Source: Fictibacillus phosphorivorans (GTDB lineage: Bacteria; Bacillota; Bacilli; Bacillales; Fictibacillaceae). From it: a DNA stretch of 64,000 nucleotides. The notes under the pieces are model-generated. The model had not been told where the DNA came from. It saw nothing but the letters and a program-made list of their open reading frames with translations, and searched no databases. The position numbers were made by a program, and so were the translations under genes. The stretch's first letter is position 1. Each line of letters opens with the position of its first letter. This document shows, piece by piece, positions 42,714 through 51,804 of the stretch. The DNA is taken from NCBI RefSeq assembly GCF_001629705.1, contig NZ_CP015378.1, forward strand, positions 3,162,001 to 3,226,000. The letters run 5' to 3'.

Positions 42714-42845
42714 TTAAGCTCTTTTTTTGCCGCTTCCGCAGCATTCTACACACGTTTCAGATCCTCCAAGCAAGAGCTGAAAATAACCTTTCCCCTCACA
42801 GTATGGACATTGATCATGTTTTTTCTGAATCGCATGTTTTCTCAT
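42714..42845 (-). CDS. yuiA: YuiA, 43-residue zinc-finger-like protein
   Basis: ATG at 42843-42845 behind GAGGGAGTG. MRKHAIQKKH, then DQCPYCEGKGYFQLLLGG, SETCVECCGSGKKRA. Two CxxC pairs in a DnaJ-like C-x-x-C-x-G-x-G pattern suggest one zinc-binding site. In the B. subtilis order yuiB-yuiA. Function unknown. Confidence 0.88.
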   Translation of the reverse strand: MRKHAIQKKHDQCPYCEGKGYFQLLLGGSETCVECCGSGKKRA

Positions 42846-43013
42846 GTTGTAACACTCCCTCTTTTTTGTTTAAATTTTCAGATAATAATAACAAGTAAAT
42901 GGAAGATTGAAAAATCGATTTTAGAGTGAAATAACCCGATGTAAGCGTAATCATCATCTTCATTCTTTAATTATCAGAATATTTCGTACATTTTTATTGG
43001 CACTTCTATAAAA

Positions 43014-43048
43014 AAAGATCAGAGCCTCTCTGAGGGCTCTGATCAAGA
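43014..43048 (-). terminator. Terminator after the Nudix gene
   Basis: GATCAGAGCC pairs with GGCTCTGATC, flanked by A and T runs. Confidence 0.9.
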
Positions 43049-43068
43049 TTTATATAAGTACTATTTCT

Positions 43069-43557
43069 TTATCTACAATCCATTATCTTATAAGTCGTAT
43101 AGCCGAACACATCACCAGGATTAATGTTATCTTCTAGGAACTTCACTTTATTATCTAAAAAAAAGTGAATCATTAATGATGTATCAGGATCAGCTCTCAG
43201 TTCTTCAGGCGTCATGAACGCAGCTGTTTCAATTTCACTTGAATGCTGTGAAAGATCTCCATGCTTTTTTCTTAATAAGAAGACAACCATATTATCACTG
43301 ATTGTTTCTCTAATAACACCCGAGCGGATACCAAGTATGGTATTCACTTCTCCAACGATTCCTGTCTCTTCATACACTTCTCTTACAGCAGCTTCGTCCA
43401 CGGTTTCCCCAGCATCTACAAAGCCAGCTGGGATAGACCACTTCCCTTTCAGTCCACCGTAGTTTTTTTTCACGACTAGCCATCTTCCATACTCGTCGAT
43501 CAATAAGCCAGCCGCAGCAAGCCAAACGTTTCCTCTGTCTTTTTTAGTCATCCGCAC
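43069..43557 (-). CDS. Nudix hydrolase
   Basis: 162 residues. The Nudix box is complete: GFVDAGETVDEAAVREVYEE followed by TGI (G-x5-E-x7-REVYEETGI form). LVVKKNYGGLKGKWSIPAG ahead of it is the usual strand. Substrate unknown: nucleotide sugar, oxidised nucleotide or NADH-type. GTG start behind AAAGGGCGAG, or ATG two codons later. Confidence 0.9.
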   Translation of the reverse strand: MRMTKKDRGNVWLAAAGLLIDEYGRWLVVKKNYGGLKGKWSIPAGFVDAGETVDEAAVREVYEETGIVGEVNTILGIRSGVIRETISDNMVVFLLRKKHGDLSQHSSEIETAAFMTPEELRADPDTSLMIHFFLDNKVKFLEDNINPGDVFGYTTYKIMDCR

Positions 43558-43578
43558 GCTCGCCCTTTCACAAAGTAT

Positions 43579-43614
43579 AAAAAAAGAACAGAAGCTTTAC
43601 GCTTCTGCTCTTAG
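43579..43614 (-). terminator. Terminator after yumB
   Basis: AAGAACAGAAGC pairs with GCTTCTGCTCTT. Confidence 0.88.
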
Positions 43615-43628
43615 TTTAACACTATCTA

Positions 43629-44828
43629 TTAAAACAGTTTTAATTTACCTTTTTTAATAACCATCGGTACCCCACCAAGTAAGAACAGGTAGCGGTTATC
43701 GATTACTTTTTTCATTGCCGATGCAGTTGCACCAAATAATTTCTTGTTTCCAACTTTACCGATCGCTTCACCTTTACCAAGGGACGCAACTGTTCCTTTA
43801 ATATCAGGCTTAAATTCTTCAAGTTTTCCACCGTTCATCAATGCTTTGATGTTACGGCCGATTGTATAAGCTTGTTGAATAGCGATTTGAGCAGTTGGAG
43901 GATATGGACGGTTTGCTTCCTCATCGATGATAAGTGCACAGTCTCCTGCAACAAAAATATAATCAAATCCAGGCATACGAAGATCTTTGTCTACTTTAAC
44001 GCGTCCGCGCATCGTTTCGAAACCAGCTTCTTCAACTAGGTGGTTACCACGTACTCCACCAGTCCAAACGATTGTAGCAGCTTTGATCTCTTCACCATTA
44101 GCAAGGATTACACCATCTTCATTACACTCTTTGATCGGTGTGCTTACAAGGAATTCAACGCCACGACGTTCTAGGTTATTGATCGCATACTCAACAAGTT
44201 CTTCATCAAATCCAGGAAGTACTGTTGGAGCAGCCTCAATGTTTACGATACGAACTTTTTCACGAGGAATATCATACTCACGGCAAAGCTCAGGAACACG
44301 GTCAGCAAGTTCACCAACGAATTCAATTCCTGTAAATCCAGCTCCACCTACTACGATTGTAATAAGTTCATCAGGTTGTCCTTCGTTATTGTAACGAGCA
44401 AAAGAATAGTCGATATGCTCACGAATTTTACGAACAGAATTGATGCTGCGAATGCTGAATGCATTTTCTTTAAGGCCTTGGATACCAAACGTTTCAGGGT
44501 CAGAACCAAGAGCAATAATTAAGTAGTCGTATGTTAATTCTTGATTATCAAGGATAACAAGTTTTTCATCTTTTTTAATTTCTTTTACCGTATCTTGAAC
44601 AAAGTTCACTTTGTTCATATCGATTATGTTATCGATCATGATACGTGTTTTGTCATGATGTAATGTTCCAGCCGCATTCTCATGAAGCCACGTTGTTTGA
44701 TAATGATAGTTATGTTTGTTTACTAGCGTGATTTCCGCTTCGTCAGAACCAAGCTCTTTTTGTAAACGTACAGCTGACATAATTCCGCCATAGCCGCCGC
44801 CTAATATTAAAATTTTTGGCTTACTCAT
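43629..44828 (-). CDS. yumB: Type II NADH dehydrogenase-like flavoprotein YumB
   Basis: 399 residues. FAD-binding start [20 protein letters not shown] and NAD-binding [32 protein letters not shown] gives the second FAD contact. C-terminal [18 protein letters not shown] and the final hydrophobic/basic stretch [13 protein letters not shown] suit membrane association. Gene start GTGAATTTAAATG, weak SD. Transfers electrons from NADH to menaquinone without pumping; family inference. A Rex/FNR-like palindrome lies upstream. Confidence 0.9.
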   Translation of the reverse strand: MSKPKILILGGGYGGIMSAVRLQKELGSDEAEITLVNKHNYHYQTTWLHENAAGTLHHDKTRIMIDNIIDMNKVNFVQDTVKEIKKDEKLVILDNQELTYDYLIIALGSDPETFGIQGLKENAFSIRSINSVRKIREHIDYSFARYNNEGQPDELITIVVGGAGFTGIEFVGELADRVPELCREYDIPREKVRIVNIEAAPTVLPGFDEELVEYAINNLERRGVEFLVSTPIKECNEDGVILANGEEIKAATIVWTGGVRGNHLVEEAGFETMRGRVKVDKDLRMPGFDYIFVAGDCALIIDEEANRPYPPTAQIAIQQAYTIGRNIKALMNGGKLEEFKPDIKGTVASLGKGEAIGKVGNKKLFGATASAMKKVIDNRYLFLLGGVPMVIKKGKLKLF

Positions 44829-44901
44829 TTAAATTCACTTCCAGTTCTCATTTTTTTTAGTTTGACCTTTTCAATCATTAAATATGATGGAAAGGAATAG
44901 A

Positions 44902-44919
44902 TTGTGATATATTTCACGT
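44902..44919 (-). promoter_or_regulatory. Rex/FNR-like palindrome upstream of yumB
   Basis: TTGTGA-TATATT-TCACGT resembles the Rex operator TTGTGA-N6-TCACAA and the FNR box TGTGA-N6-TCACA. It lies 73 bp before yumB. The rest of the 375-bp gap to yumC shows no clear gene. Confidence 0.4.
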
Positions 44920-45203
44920 AATAAGATATAAATAAATGCAAAAAACGTTCGAAATTTCGACATTTTTTAACCATACACCCTCATCTTATTCCTTTTTTCT
45001 TGTTTTTTCAACCCCTTTTTCGTTATGATGATGTTTCCATTTCTAATGGGGTGTACCTTCCTTACCACTATTTAGATTGTCAAAATCTACAAAACAAAAG
45101 GAGGACTTTGGGCATCCTTCAAGAATGTAAAATGAGAGATAGCACGTTCTGGTCAGAACATATTACATGTTCGTCAGTCATAAATCTAGAAGAGGTGAAA
45201 GTT

Positions 45204-46181
45204 ATGACAAAAGAAATTTACGATATCACGATTATTGGTGGAGGACCTTCAGGTTTGTTTGCCGCATTCTATGGTGGCATGCGTCAGATGAAGGTGAAGA
45301 TTATTGAGAGCATGCCTCAACTAGGCGGTCAGTTATCTGCTCTTTATCCTGAAAAGTACATATATGATGTTGCTGGTTTTCCTAAAGTCCTTGCTCAAGA
45401 TCTCGTTAACAACCTTAAAGAGCAAGCGATGCAGTTCAACCCAACCGTCGTCTTAGAAGAATCGGTTCAAAACGTGGAGAAAAACGAAGAAATCTTTGAG
45501 TTAACAACAGATAAAAGTGTTCATTACACTAAAGCAGTATTAATTACAGCTGGCGTAGGTGCATTTCAACCACGTCGTTTAGAATTAACGACCGCTCAAC
45601 AATATGAGGGTAAAAATCTGCATTATTTCGTAAACGATCTGAACGCATTTGCAGGAAAACGTGTCTTAGTTTGTGGTGGAGGAGATTCTGCTCTAGATTG
45701 GTCATTGATGCTTGAGCCTATCTGTCCAGAAATCACTTTAACTCATAGACGTGATAAATTTCGTGCTCACGAACATAGTGTTGAACAGTTAATGAATTCA
45801 AAAGTTGCTGTGAAGACGCCTTATCAAATAAAAGAGCTGATCGGTGATGGAGAAATGATCTCAGCCGTTGTTTTAGAAAATGGAGATGTTAAAGAAACGG
45901 TTGAAGTGGACGCAGTTGTCGTAAACTATGGTTTCATCTCATCTCTCGGTCCTATTAAAACGTGGGGCTTAGATATTCAAAAAAATTCAATCATAGTGAA
46001 TTCCAAAATGGAAACAAATATTAAAGGGATTTATGCGGCTGGTGATGTATGTACGTATGATGGCAAAGTAAAGTTGATCGCTTCAGGTTTCGGAGAAGCG
46101 CCTACAGCCATTAATAATGCTAAATCTTATATCGATCCAAACGCGAAGACTCAACCTTTGCATAGCACAAGCTTATTCTAA
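45204..46181 (+). CDS. yumC: Ferredoxin/flavodoxin-NADP reductase, thioredoxin reductase-like (YumC)
   Basis: ATG at 45204 ([19 protein letters not shown]) follows AGAGGTG; the upstream in-frame extension to 45000 has no ribosome site. 325 residues. FAD loop [44 protein letters not shown] loop [26 protein letters not shown], and the end [20 protein letters not shown]. No CxxC, which separates it from thioredoxin reductase. Reduces ferredoxin or flavodoxin with NADPH. Confidence 0.93.
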   Translation: MTKEIYDITIIGGGPSGLFAAFYGGMRQMKVKIIESMPQLGGQLSALYPEKYIYDVAGFPKVLAQDLVNNLKEQAMQFNPTVVLEESVQNVEKNEEIFELTTDKSVHYTKAVLITAGVGAFQPRRLELTTAQQYEGKNLHYFVNDLNAFAGKRVLVCGGGDSALDWSLMLEPICPEITLTHRRDKFRAHEHSVEQLMNSKVAVKTPYQIKELIGDGEMISAVVLENGDVKETVEVDAVVVNYGFISSLGPIKTWGLDIQKNSIIVNSKMETNIKGIYAAGDVCTYDGKVKLIASGFGEAPTAINNAKSYIDPNAKTQPLHSTSLF

Positions 46182-46188
46182 ACTTAAG

Positions 46189-46215
46189 TTGGCGCAGGGA
46201 GAGTTCCTGCGCCAA
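46189..46215 (+). terminator. Terminator after yumC
   Basis: TTGGCGCAGG and CCTGCGCCAA pair perfectly; only a weak T run follows. Confidence 0.8.
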
Positions 46216-46262
46216 TTCATTTTTAAATCAAGTACCTATTGTTTTAAAGGAGAAAGTAGAAA

Positions 46263-46436
46263 ATGAACAGACAGTTTACTGAAGAAGAAATGCATGTCGC
46301 TGACTGCCTTCAAGAGATGCAAAGGATCATCAATCAGTTACATATCACAGATGAATCTTTTCTAGAAGATACGAAAAGAGAACTTCCACGTTTAACAGAG
46401 TTATTGCAAGACTTAGAAAAATACACGGTGGAATAA
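46263..46436 (+). CDS. Small acidic hypothetical protein (57 aa)
   Basis: ATG behind AAGGAGAAAG; 57 residues, helical (MNRQFTEEEMHVADCLQEM, TKRELPRLTELLQDLEKYT). No family recognised. Supported by the ribosome site and position in an intergenic gap after yumC. Confidence 0.6.
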   Translation: MNRQFTEEEMHVADCLQEMQRIINQLHITDESFLEDTKRELPRLTELLQDLEKYTVE

Positions 46437-46516
46437 ATTGCTTATGGATAGCAAACGTCCTATCTGTTATGATTGTTTGTGAGGCGGACAAGTGCCGCTG
46501 ACTGATATGAATTTTT

Positions 46517-46546
46517 ACCCGGTGTTGGCGCGCCGGGTTTTCTTTT
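46517..46546 (+). terminator. Terminator between two small genes
   Basis: ACCCGG pairs with CCGGGT around a GC-rich loop, followed by TTTTCTTTT. Confidence 0.7.
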
Positions 46547-46575
46547 ATCCTTTTTTAGTTAAGGAGATATACATA

Positions 46576-46737
46576 ATGGAGACTAACTTAATACTCGGAA
46601 TTGTTTTCTTTATACTGGGTACCTTTCTAATGCCCATTGGTTTAAAAGAGCAACAAAAACAAAAGAAATTTTTACTTATAGGTGCTGCTGTCTTATCAGA
46701 TATCCTTGGCGTATTGTTCATTTTTAATATTCTTTAA
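46576..46737 (+). CDS. Small two-helix membrane protein (53 aa)
   Basis: ATG at 46576 after AAGGAGATATACATA; the frame from 46492 is not supported. 53 residues with two hydrophobic helices, METNLILGIVFFILGTFLMP and FLLIGAAVLSDILGVLFIF, separated by a charged EQQKQKK loop. No family recognised. Confidence 0.65.
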   Translation: METNLILGIVFFILGTFLMPIGLKEQQKQKKFLLIGAAVLSDILGVLFIFNIL

Positions 46738-46741
46738 ACTC

Positions 46742-46782
46742 AAAAAAGCTCCTGCCTCTTCTTCTGAAGGCAGGAGCTTTTT
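46742..46782. terminator. Bidirectional terminator
   Basis: AAAAAGCTCCTGCCT pairs with AGGCAGGAGCTTTTT. Confidence 0.92.
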
Positions 46783-46789
46783 CGTTGTT

Positions 46790-47146
46790 TTAACATTCTT
46801 CTGGTGTACCAGCGTTTGAAGCTGTACGGAATGATGATCCGCAGCCACATGATGCAATAGCGTTTGGATTCGTAATCGTAAATCCTCCACCCATCATGTT
46901 CTGTTTAAAGTCGACTACTGTTCCTTTTAGAACTTTCGCACTTTCTTCATCCACTACTACTCGGATTCCTTCAATCATCTCTTCTTGGTCTGAATCACTT
47001 TTATCACTATCAAAACCCATACCATAAGATAGACCTGTACATCCGCCGCCTTTAACCGCTACACGTAGAAATTGATTTTGATCTTCTTCACCAGCAAGCA
47101 TTTCTTTGATCCTACTCGCTGCACTTTCTGTTATTTCAACGATCAT
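46790..47146 (-). CDS. yutM: A-type Fe-S carrier (HesB/IscA family, YutM)
   Basis: ATG at 47146 (MIVEITESAASRIKEML); the GTG three codons earlier sits on the ribosome site. 118 residues. VKGGGCTGLSYGMGFD and SCGCGSSFRT hold the three conserved Cys that carry a [Fe-S] cluster. FKQNMMGGGFTITNPNA precedes the CGC pair. Delivers clusters to apo-proteins. Near dapF as in B. subtilis. Confidence 0.93.
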   Translation of the reverse strand: MIVEITESAASRIKEMLAGEEDQNQFLRVAVKGGGCTGLSYGMGFDSDKSDSDQEEMIEGIRVVVDEESAKVLKGTVVDFKQNMMGGGFTITNPNAIASCGCGSSFRTASNAGTPEEC

Positions 47147-47224
47147 CGTGATCACTCCTCTAATAAGGATCTATATCTATAGTATAACGACTCTTAAATA
47201 AGCCCTCAAGGAATCGGCTTTACA

Positions 47225-47404
47225 TTAATTATCTTTTTGCTGCATCTCCATAATCTTATTATGGGTCTCATCAATTTTTCTACTATAATTTAAAACCATT
47301 GGATGCTGCAGACCTAACGCGTTCGCCGCCTGTATCATTTTATTGCGCAATGCCTCTAATTGTTCGATCTTTTCAAGTCTAGCGGCTGGTATTGTGGCTC
47401 TCAT
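47225..47404 (-). CDS. Spo0E-like aspartyl-phosphate phosphatase
   Basis: ATG at 47404 is about 7 nt after GGAGTG; 59 residues. The Spo0E family motif is visible: IEQLEALRNKMIQAANALGL, then HPMVLNYSRKIDETHNKIME, where SRKID is the SxxxD signature. Such small phosphatases remove phosphate from Spo0A and keep cells out of sporulation. Single gene, no terminator evident at the stop. Confidence 0.85.
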   Translation of the reverse strand: MRATIPAARLEKIEQLEALRNKMIQAANALGLQHPMVLNYSRKIDETHNKIMEMQQKDN

Positions 47405-47538
47405 TTTTGTCACTCCACTCTTCGTTTTCAACATATCCGTTCCTTTTATTTTACATTTTTTCTATTTATTAGACAATGAGTCACTCTTAAAAAAACAAAA
47501 CTTTTTACATACAAGTTATCCGTTAAAAGCAGCTTCCC

Positions 47539-47567
47539 TTGTCGTAAAGTTTGAATAGGATTATAAT
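47539..47567 (+). promoter_or_regulatory. SigA-type promoter for mqnE
   Basis: TTGTCG and TATAAT (47562-47567) with 17-bp spacer, about 150 bp before the mqnE start. Confidence 0.55.
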
Positions 47568-47716
47568 GATTATGCAATTAAGACATGTATTGAAGTCTCA
47601 TAATACATAAGTATTCGTATAAATTTGGTAAAGAGAGAGTGTCGCTTTGTGCCTATCTCTTAAAAAAATGTGTACATCATCCGAACATTTCATATGAAAA
47701 ATTAGGGGGATTAGAA

Positions 47717-48814
47717 ATGGCAAATATATTAACGCTAGACACGCGTATGGAGGCAATCGCTGAAAAGGTTAATCACGGTGAGCGCCTTTCTATTGAAGAC
47801 GGGTTATACCTATATGAAACGAATGATCTTTTGAGCGTCGCTTCTTTAGCAAATGAGGTAAACACGCGTAAGAACGGCGACAACGTTTATTTCATCGAAA
47901 ACTTGTACATCAATCCGACAAACGTTTGTGAAGCTACTTGTAGTTTCTGTGGATTTAAGCGTAAGCCTGGTGAAGAAGGCGCTTATACGATGAACGATGA
48001 GCAGTTGTTGAGTTATGTTGAAAAACGATGGAACGATAATATTCGAGAGTTTCATATCGTTGGTGGCCATAATCATGAAGTGCCATTTGATTATTATCTG
48101 GATACCATTCGTACTTTAAAGAAACATTATCCTCAAGTTACGGTTAAAGCTTATACAGGTGCTGAAATCGAGTTCTTCTCTAGAATTGCTGGCCTATCAA
48201 TGAAAGAAGTATTAGAAGAATTGATTAAAGCCGGTCTCGATACGATGCCAGGTGGTGGTGCTGAGATTCTTACAGAACGCTATCGTTTAAAGATGAGCCC
48301 AGACAAAGCATCTACTGATCAGTGGTTAGAGGCACATGAAATCGCTCATGGTCTTGGTTTAAAAACACATGCAACTATGTTATATGGATCTATTGAGACA
48401 AAAGAAGAACGTCTCATTCATATGGACCGTTTGCGCCAACTTCAAGATTCAACGAATGGCTTTATGGTATTTATCCCACTAGCTATGCAGCCTCGTACAC
48501 AATCCATGGGGTTGATAAGAAGAACTTCAGCTTTTGATGATATGAGAACCATCGCAATCAGCCGACTGATGCTTGATAACTTTGACCACATCAAAGCCTA
48601 TTGGATCAATATTGGCGTTCAATTAACTCAGATGGCATTAACGTTCGGTTCTAGTGACATCCACGGAACGTTGATCGAGGAAAGAATCTCTCATGCTGTT
48701 GGAGCCTTAACATCATCAGGTATTACACGTAAAGAACTCGTACACTTGATCAAAACAGCTAACAAAGTTCCTGTAGAACGCGATACATTTTATAACATCA
48801 TCCAAAAATATTAA
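47717..48814 (+). CDS. mqnE: Aminofutalosine synthase MqnE (radical SAM)
   Basis: ATG at 47717 follows TTAGGGGGATTAG; the frame from 47639 is upstream of a better site. 365 residues. Radical-SAM cysteines CEATCSFC (C-x3-C-x2-C). FHIVGGHNHEVPFDYYLDTI, TVKAYTGAEIEFFSRIAGLS and DTMPGGGAEIL are MqnE/MqnC-type blocks, and the length and HNHEVP wording favour MqnE. It adds SAM-derived adenosyl to the enolpyruvyl-benzoate from MqnA to make aminofutalosine, in the second menaquinone pathway. mqnA, mqnC and mqnD are not in the window. Confidence 0.9.
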   Translation: MANILTLDTRMEAIAEKVNHGERLSIEDGLYLYETNDLLSVASLANEVNTRKNGDNVYFIENLYINPTNVCEATCSFCGFKRKPGEEGAYTMNDEQLLSYVEKRWNDNIREFHIVGGHNHEVPFDYYLDTIRTLKKHYPQVTVKAYTGAEIEFFSRIAGLSMKEVLEELIKAGLDTMPGGGAEILTERYRLKMSPDKASTDQWLEAHEIAHGLGLKTHATMLYGSIETKEERLIHMDRLRQLQDSTNGFMVFIPLAMQPRTQSMGLIRRTSAFDDMRTIAISRLMLDNFDHIKAYWINIGVQLTQMALTFGSSDIHGTLIEERISHAVGALTSSGITRKELVHLIKTANKVPVERDTFYNIIQKY

Positions 48815-48845
48815 AAAGTGGAGGCGAGTGTGCCTCCACTTTTAT
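48813..48845. terminator. Bidirectional terminator
   Basis: AAAAGTGGAGGC pairs with GCCTCCACTTTT. Confidence 0.9.
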
Positions 48846-48853
48846 ATTTCCTT

Positions 48854-49528
48854 TTATTTTATCCATTTCACAACATCGTCCATATTTTGACGAACTTTTG
48901 GACGGGGTTCGTTAACGCGATAGCCGAATCCTACCATAACAGCTACCTCAAAGTTTCCGCCTTCAAGCACTCCTTCTTTTTCTAAAATAGCCTGAACTTT
49001 CTCTTGATCAAATCCTTCAATTGGGCAAGAATCGATACCAATATGTGCAGCAGCTGTCATCATATTTCCTAATGCAATATAGACTTGCTTAGCCGCCCAA
49101 TCGAACATAGCACGATCGTTTCCAAGAAGCTTAAAATCAGATTCTAAGAATGTCTTATAGAATCCGCTGATCGCTTCATAAGCTTCTTTCGGAAGCTTCT
49201 TCACTTCTGTCATCATATGCTCAATGTATTCTGAATCATAAACCATATCCTCTGCAGTTCGTGCAAGCATCACGACATAGTGACTAGCTGTCGGTAATTG
49301 CTTTTGTGCTCCCCATGAAACAGGCTTCAATTTCTCACGTAGTTCTGGGTTTTGAATAACAACAAAACGCCAAGGCTCAAAACCAAAAGAACTCGGTGAG
49401 AGACGTCCTGTTTCTAAAATAAATGCAAAATCGTCATCTGAAATTTTCTTCTCTGGATCGAATTCCTTTGTCGCATGTCTGAACTGGAATGCCTCTAAAA
49501 TCTCTTGTTTTTTAGCTTCTTTATTCAT
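48854..49528 (-). CDS. NAD(P)H nitroreductase family protein
   Basis: 224 residues. [20 protein letters not shown] and [20 protein letters not shown] are the FMN-binding start of the NfsB/NfsA-like group. [20 protein letters not shown] and [20 protein letters not shown] are the matching C-terminal blocks. Reduces nitroaromatics, quinones or flavins. Transcribed away from an HxlR regulator that shares its 146-bp control region. Confidence 0.9.
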   Translation of the reverse strand: MNKEAKKQEILEAFQFRHATKEFDPEKKISDDDFAFILETGRLSPSSFGFEPWRFVVIQNPELREKLKPVSWGAQKQLPTASHYVVMLARTAEDMVYDSEYIEHMMTEVKKLPKEAYEAISGFYKTFLESDFKLLGNDRAMFDWAAKQVYIALGNMMTAAAHIGIDSCPIEGFDQEKVQAILEKEGVLEGGNFEVAVMVGFGYRVNEPRPKVRQNMDDVVKWIK

Positions 49529-49586
49529 GATGATTTATCTCTCCTTCATTATTGATGAATGTAATTAAGTTGTTTTGTTACCCTGC

Positions 49587-49612
49587 AAGTTATATTATAA
49601 GAGTAATAACTT
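49587..49612. promoter_or_regulatory. Inverted repeat in nitroreductase/hxlR control region
   Basis: AAGTTAT and ATAACTT are perfect inverted arms 12 bp apart. Confidence 0.35.
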
Positions 49613-49641
49613 AAATGAAAAGTACGCACATTTTTGTGTCA

Positions 49642-49661
49642 TAGTATCATTTTTTATACTA
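49642..49661 (+). promoter_or_regulatory. Inverted repeat overlapping the hxlR ribosome-site region
   Basis: TAGTAT and ATACTA, perfect arms 8 bp apart, just before AAAGGAG; a likely HxlR operator for autocontrol. Confidence 0.4.
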
Positions 49662-49674
49662 AAGGAGTATTTCT

Positions 49675-50055
49675 ATGAATAATCAGCAATTCGACCTTTC
49701 CAGTTGGCAATCTCACGGCTATTCCTGTCCAGTCGAAGCAACTCTTGATATTATAGGAGGTAAGTGGAAAAGCGTAATTTTGTATCACTTGATTGATGGA
49801 GAGATACGTTTTAATGAACTAAAGCGTCTTGTACCTGGAATTACACAGAGGATGCTTACTCTACAATTACGTGAATTGGAGCGTGACGGCATCATACACC
49901 GAGAAGTTTATAAACAAGTCCCTCCAAAAGTGGAATATTCTTTAACGTCGTTTGGTGAAACACTAATCCCTATTATTAAATCCATGCTTCAATGGGGAAT
50001 TGAACATACTGACAAAATCGTTCAATATCGTGAGCAGGCTGAAGTTAAGGACTAA
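49675..50055 (+). CDS. HxlR-family winged-helix regulator
   Basis: 126 residues, ATG after [27 protein letters not shown] with the conserved Cys, [39 protein letters not shown] and [15 protein letters not shown] are the HxlR core. The single Cys close to the N-terminus is where YodB and related redox/electrophile sensors react. Divergent from the nitroreductase, so it probably represses that gene. Confidence 0.93.
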   Translation: MNNQQFDLSSWQSHGYSCPVEATLDIIGGKWKSVILYHLIDGEIRFNELKRLVPGITQRMLTLQLRELERDGIIHREVYKQVPPKVEYSLTSFGETLIPIIKSMLQWGIEHTDKIVQYREQAEVKD

Positions 50056-50086
50056 AAAAAGAAAGCATCTCTGCTTTCTTTTTTTG
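50054..50086. terminator. Terminator after hxlR
   Basis: AAAAAAAGAAAGCA and TGCTTTCTTTTTTT pair; symmetric A/T flanks. Confidence 0.88.
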
Positions 50087-50114
50087 GTAAGTGGAAACTA
50101 ATCGTCTGCACCCT

Positions 50115-50981
50115 CTACCTGTTATTATGATATTCACCCGTACAGATTATTTCCGCTGGACCGGTCATCCAAACATCTCCATTTTCTTTCCAATTGATGA
50201 TAAGATCTCCGCCTGCTAAGTGAACGGTAATATCTGTATTTCTTTCAGCTTTTTTATTTAGAACAGCAGCTACAGCGGCTGCACATGCTCCAGTACCACA
50301 TGCTTGTGTAATACCTGATCCTCTTTCCCAAACCCTAAAGTGCATTTCACTTTCAGAAACCACTTCAACAAACTCTGCGTTTACCCAATCAGGGAACATC
50401 GAGTCTTTTTCGATGATAGGACCCAGGGAATGCAAAGGTGCATCCTCAATGCTATCTACAAAGAACACCGCATGCGGGTTACCCATTGATACAGCAGTTA
50501 GTTTTAATGGTGTATCGCCAAATGACACTTCCTCATTCACCACTTGTTGGAGGTGGTTAAATCCAGTAACAGGAATTTGTTGAGGTTGAAGGATGGGATT
50601 ACCCATATTAACCGTAACAAGTGATACTTTTTTATTGTTATCTGTTGTTACTTTTGCAGTTACGAGTCCACCAAGTGTTTCAATCTGAAATTCGGTTTCT
50701 CTTACTAAGTCGTTTTCATACGCATATTTAGCTACACAACGAAGTCCATTTCCACAATTTTTGGCTTCAGAACCATCATTATTAAAGATTCGCATTTTAA
50801 CTGGAGCTAACTTGCTTGGGCAGATCAAGATCATTCCATCTGACCCGATGCCCGTGTAAGGATTTGAAACTTCCGCTGCTAACCTCGGCAGATCAGCTTC
50901 ATCAATTGTCTCTTCAAACATGTTTATATAGATGTAATTATTGCCTAATCCATGCATTTTTGTGAATTTCAACATATCCAT
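50115..50981 (-). CDS. dapF: Diaminopimelate epimerase
   Basis: 288 residues. [37 protein letters not shown] (catalytic Cys in NCGNG), and [20 protein letters not shown] (catalytic Cys in ACGTG). Turns LL- into meso-diaminopimelate for peptidoglycan and lysine. Shares a leftward operon with the 80-residue gene 17 bp upstream. B. subtilis keeps dapF (yutL) in the same yut neighbourhood. Confidence 0.96.
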   Translation of the reverse strand: MDMLKFTKMHGLGNNYIYINMFEETIDEADLPRLAAEVSNPYTGIGSDGMILICPSKLAPVKMRIFNNDGSEAKNCGNGLRCVAKYAYENDLVRETEFQIETLGGLVTAKVTTDNNKKVSLVTVNMGNPILQPQQIPVTGFNHLQQVVNEEVSFGDTPLKLTAVSMGNPHAVFFVDSIEDAPLHSLGPIIEKDSMFPDWVNAEFVEVVSESEMHFRVWERGSGITQACGTGACAAAVAAVLNKKAERNTDITVHLAGGDLIINWKENGDVWMTGPAEIICTGEYHNNR

Positions 50982-50998
50982 CGCTTTAACCCTGCTCC

Positions 50999-51241
50999 TT
51001 ATGATTGACCTCTCAATTTTTCATCCGTATAAAAATAATCATCATCGGCGTTTAGTATCGTTAACTTGCCGTGACAACAAGGCATAATCAGTATCTGTTT
51101 AATTCCTTCTTGAGCAAGATTTAATTGTTCTTCTTTAAAGGAAGTTAAAACATTGTCTTGTTGGCAGAACGGACACTCCGAAATATAAATATCTTTCATC
51201 ATTCTTTCATATGGCCATGTATATTCAAATGTTAACTTCAT
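50999..51241 (-). CDS. Hypothetical CxxC protein upstream of dapF
   Basis: 80 residues, ATG behind GAGGATG. Contains CPFCQQD at about 23 and MPCCHGK near 54: two Cys pairs that could bind zinc. [20 protein letters not shown] and [20 protein letters not shown]. No family named. Probably co-transcribed with dapF. Confidence 0.7.
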   Translation of the reverse strand: MKLTFEYTWPYERMMKDIYISECPFCQQDNVLTSFKEEQLNLAQEGIKQILIMPCCHGKLTILNADDDYFYTDEKLRGQS

Positions 51242-51285
51242 ATATGTTCATCCTCTATTTGGAAGGTATGGTTGTTGCATATTCG

Positions 51286-51314
51286 TTCACAACTTACATT
51301 TTTTAAAGTATAAT
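51286..51314 (+). promoter_or_regulatory. SigA-type promoter of the ribU riboswitch transcript
   Basis: TTCACA (51286-51291) and TATAAT (51309-51314), 17-bp spacer, 30 bp before the aptamer. Confidence 0.7.
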
Positions 51315-51343
51315 AGGTGATGTAACAAAATACAATAGCGATC

Positions 51344-51608
51344 CATCTTCGGGGCAGGGTGAAATTCCCGACCGGCGGTATTTGAAGATTCCCTCTTCAT
51401 CAGCCCGTGAGCTTAGAAAAGCCGAAACAACCGTTTAGACACGACCAGCACTTAACTCTTGACCAAAGACACGCTTTTTGTGTCGAAGGGCTAGAGGAAA
51501 GTGACCTCGAGTGTCTGGTTGATTGAGGCTAGACATCGTAGCGATGTAATACTTTGCTGATCTGGTGTAATTCCAGAGCCGACAGTATAGTCTGGATGGG
51601 AGAAGATG
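51344..51608 (+). ncRNA. FMN riboswitch (RFN element), unusually long
   Basis: The conserved start CATCTTCGGGGCAGGGTG, then AAATTCCCGACCGGCGGT, AGCCCGTGAGC, and the conserved end GGTGTAATTCCAGAGCCGAC followed by AGT-TAGTCTGGATGGGAGAAGATG-type bases are all present. P1 pairs CATCTTC (51344-51350) with GAAGATG (51602-51608). Between the P3 region and the second conserved half there is about 150 nt instead of a short arm; that arm can fold, with ACCAGCACT against AGTGTCTGGT and inner hairpins GACAC/GTGTC and ACATCG/CGATGT. Binds FMN and turns ribU off. Confidence 0.95.
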
Positions 51609-51700
51609 TAGGTACAGCGGTTCAACTTAAAATTAGAACCCTTTGTTTAAGCATGCCATTTGTGCATCTTTTACATGCTGTTTATCATACTTACAAACTC

Positions 51701-51732
51701 CCTTAGTCTCATTAATTGACTAAGGATTTTTT
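51701..51732 (+). terminator. Riboswitch-controlled terminator before ribU
   Basis: CCTTAGTC pairs with GACTAAGG, followed by ATTTTTTG; about 92 nt after the aptamer and 70 nt before ribU, fitting FMN-dependent termination. Confidence 0.85.
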
Positions 51733-51804
51733 GTTTTTGTGTGAAGCAGGCTGTGCTGCATTCGAAATCATGAGATGGCGCAACACAAAAGAGGAGAGAT
51801 TTCA

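Noticed and set aside
44829..45203. Upstream extension of yumC to 45000
   Set aside because: No ribosome site; ATG at 45204 with AGAGGTG starts directly at the FAD domain and gives the usual family length.
46556..46578. AAGGAGATATACAT before a small gene looks like a cloning-vector ribosome site
   Set aside because: The flanking bases differ from vector sequence (no XbaI leader, extra base before ATG) and the gene is native-like; chance match to a consensus site.
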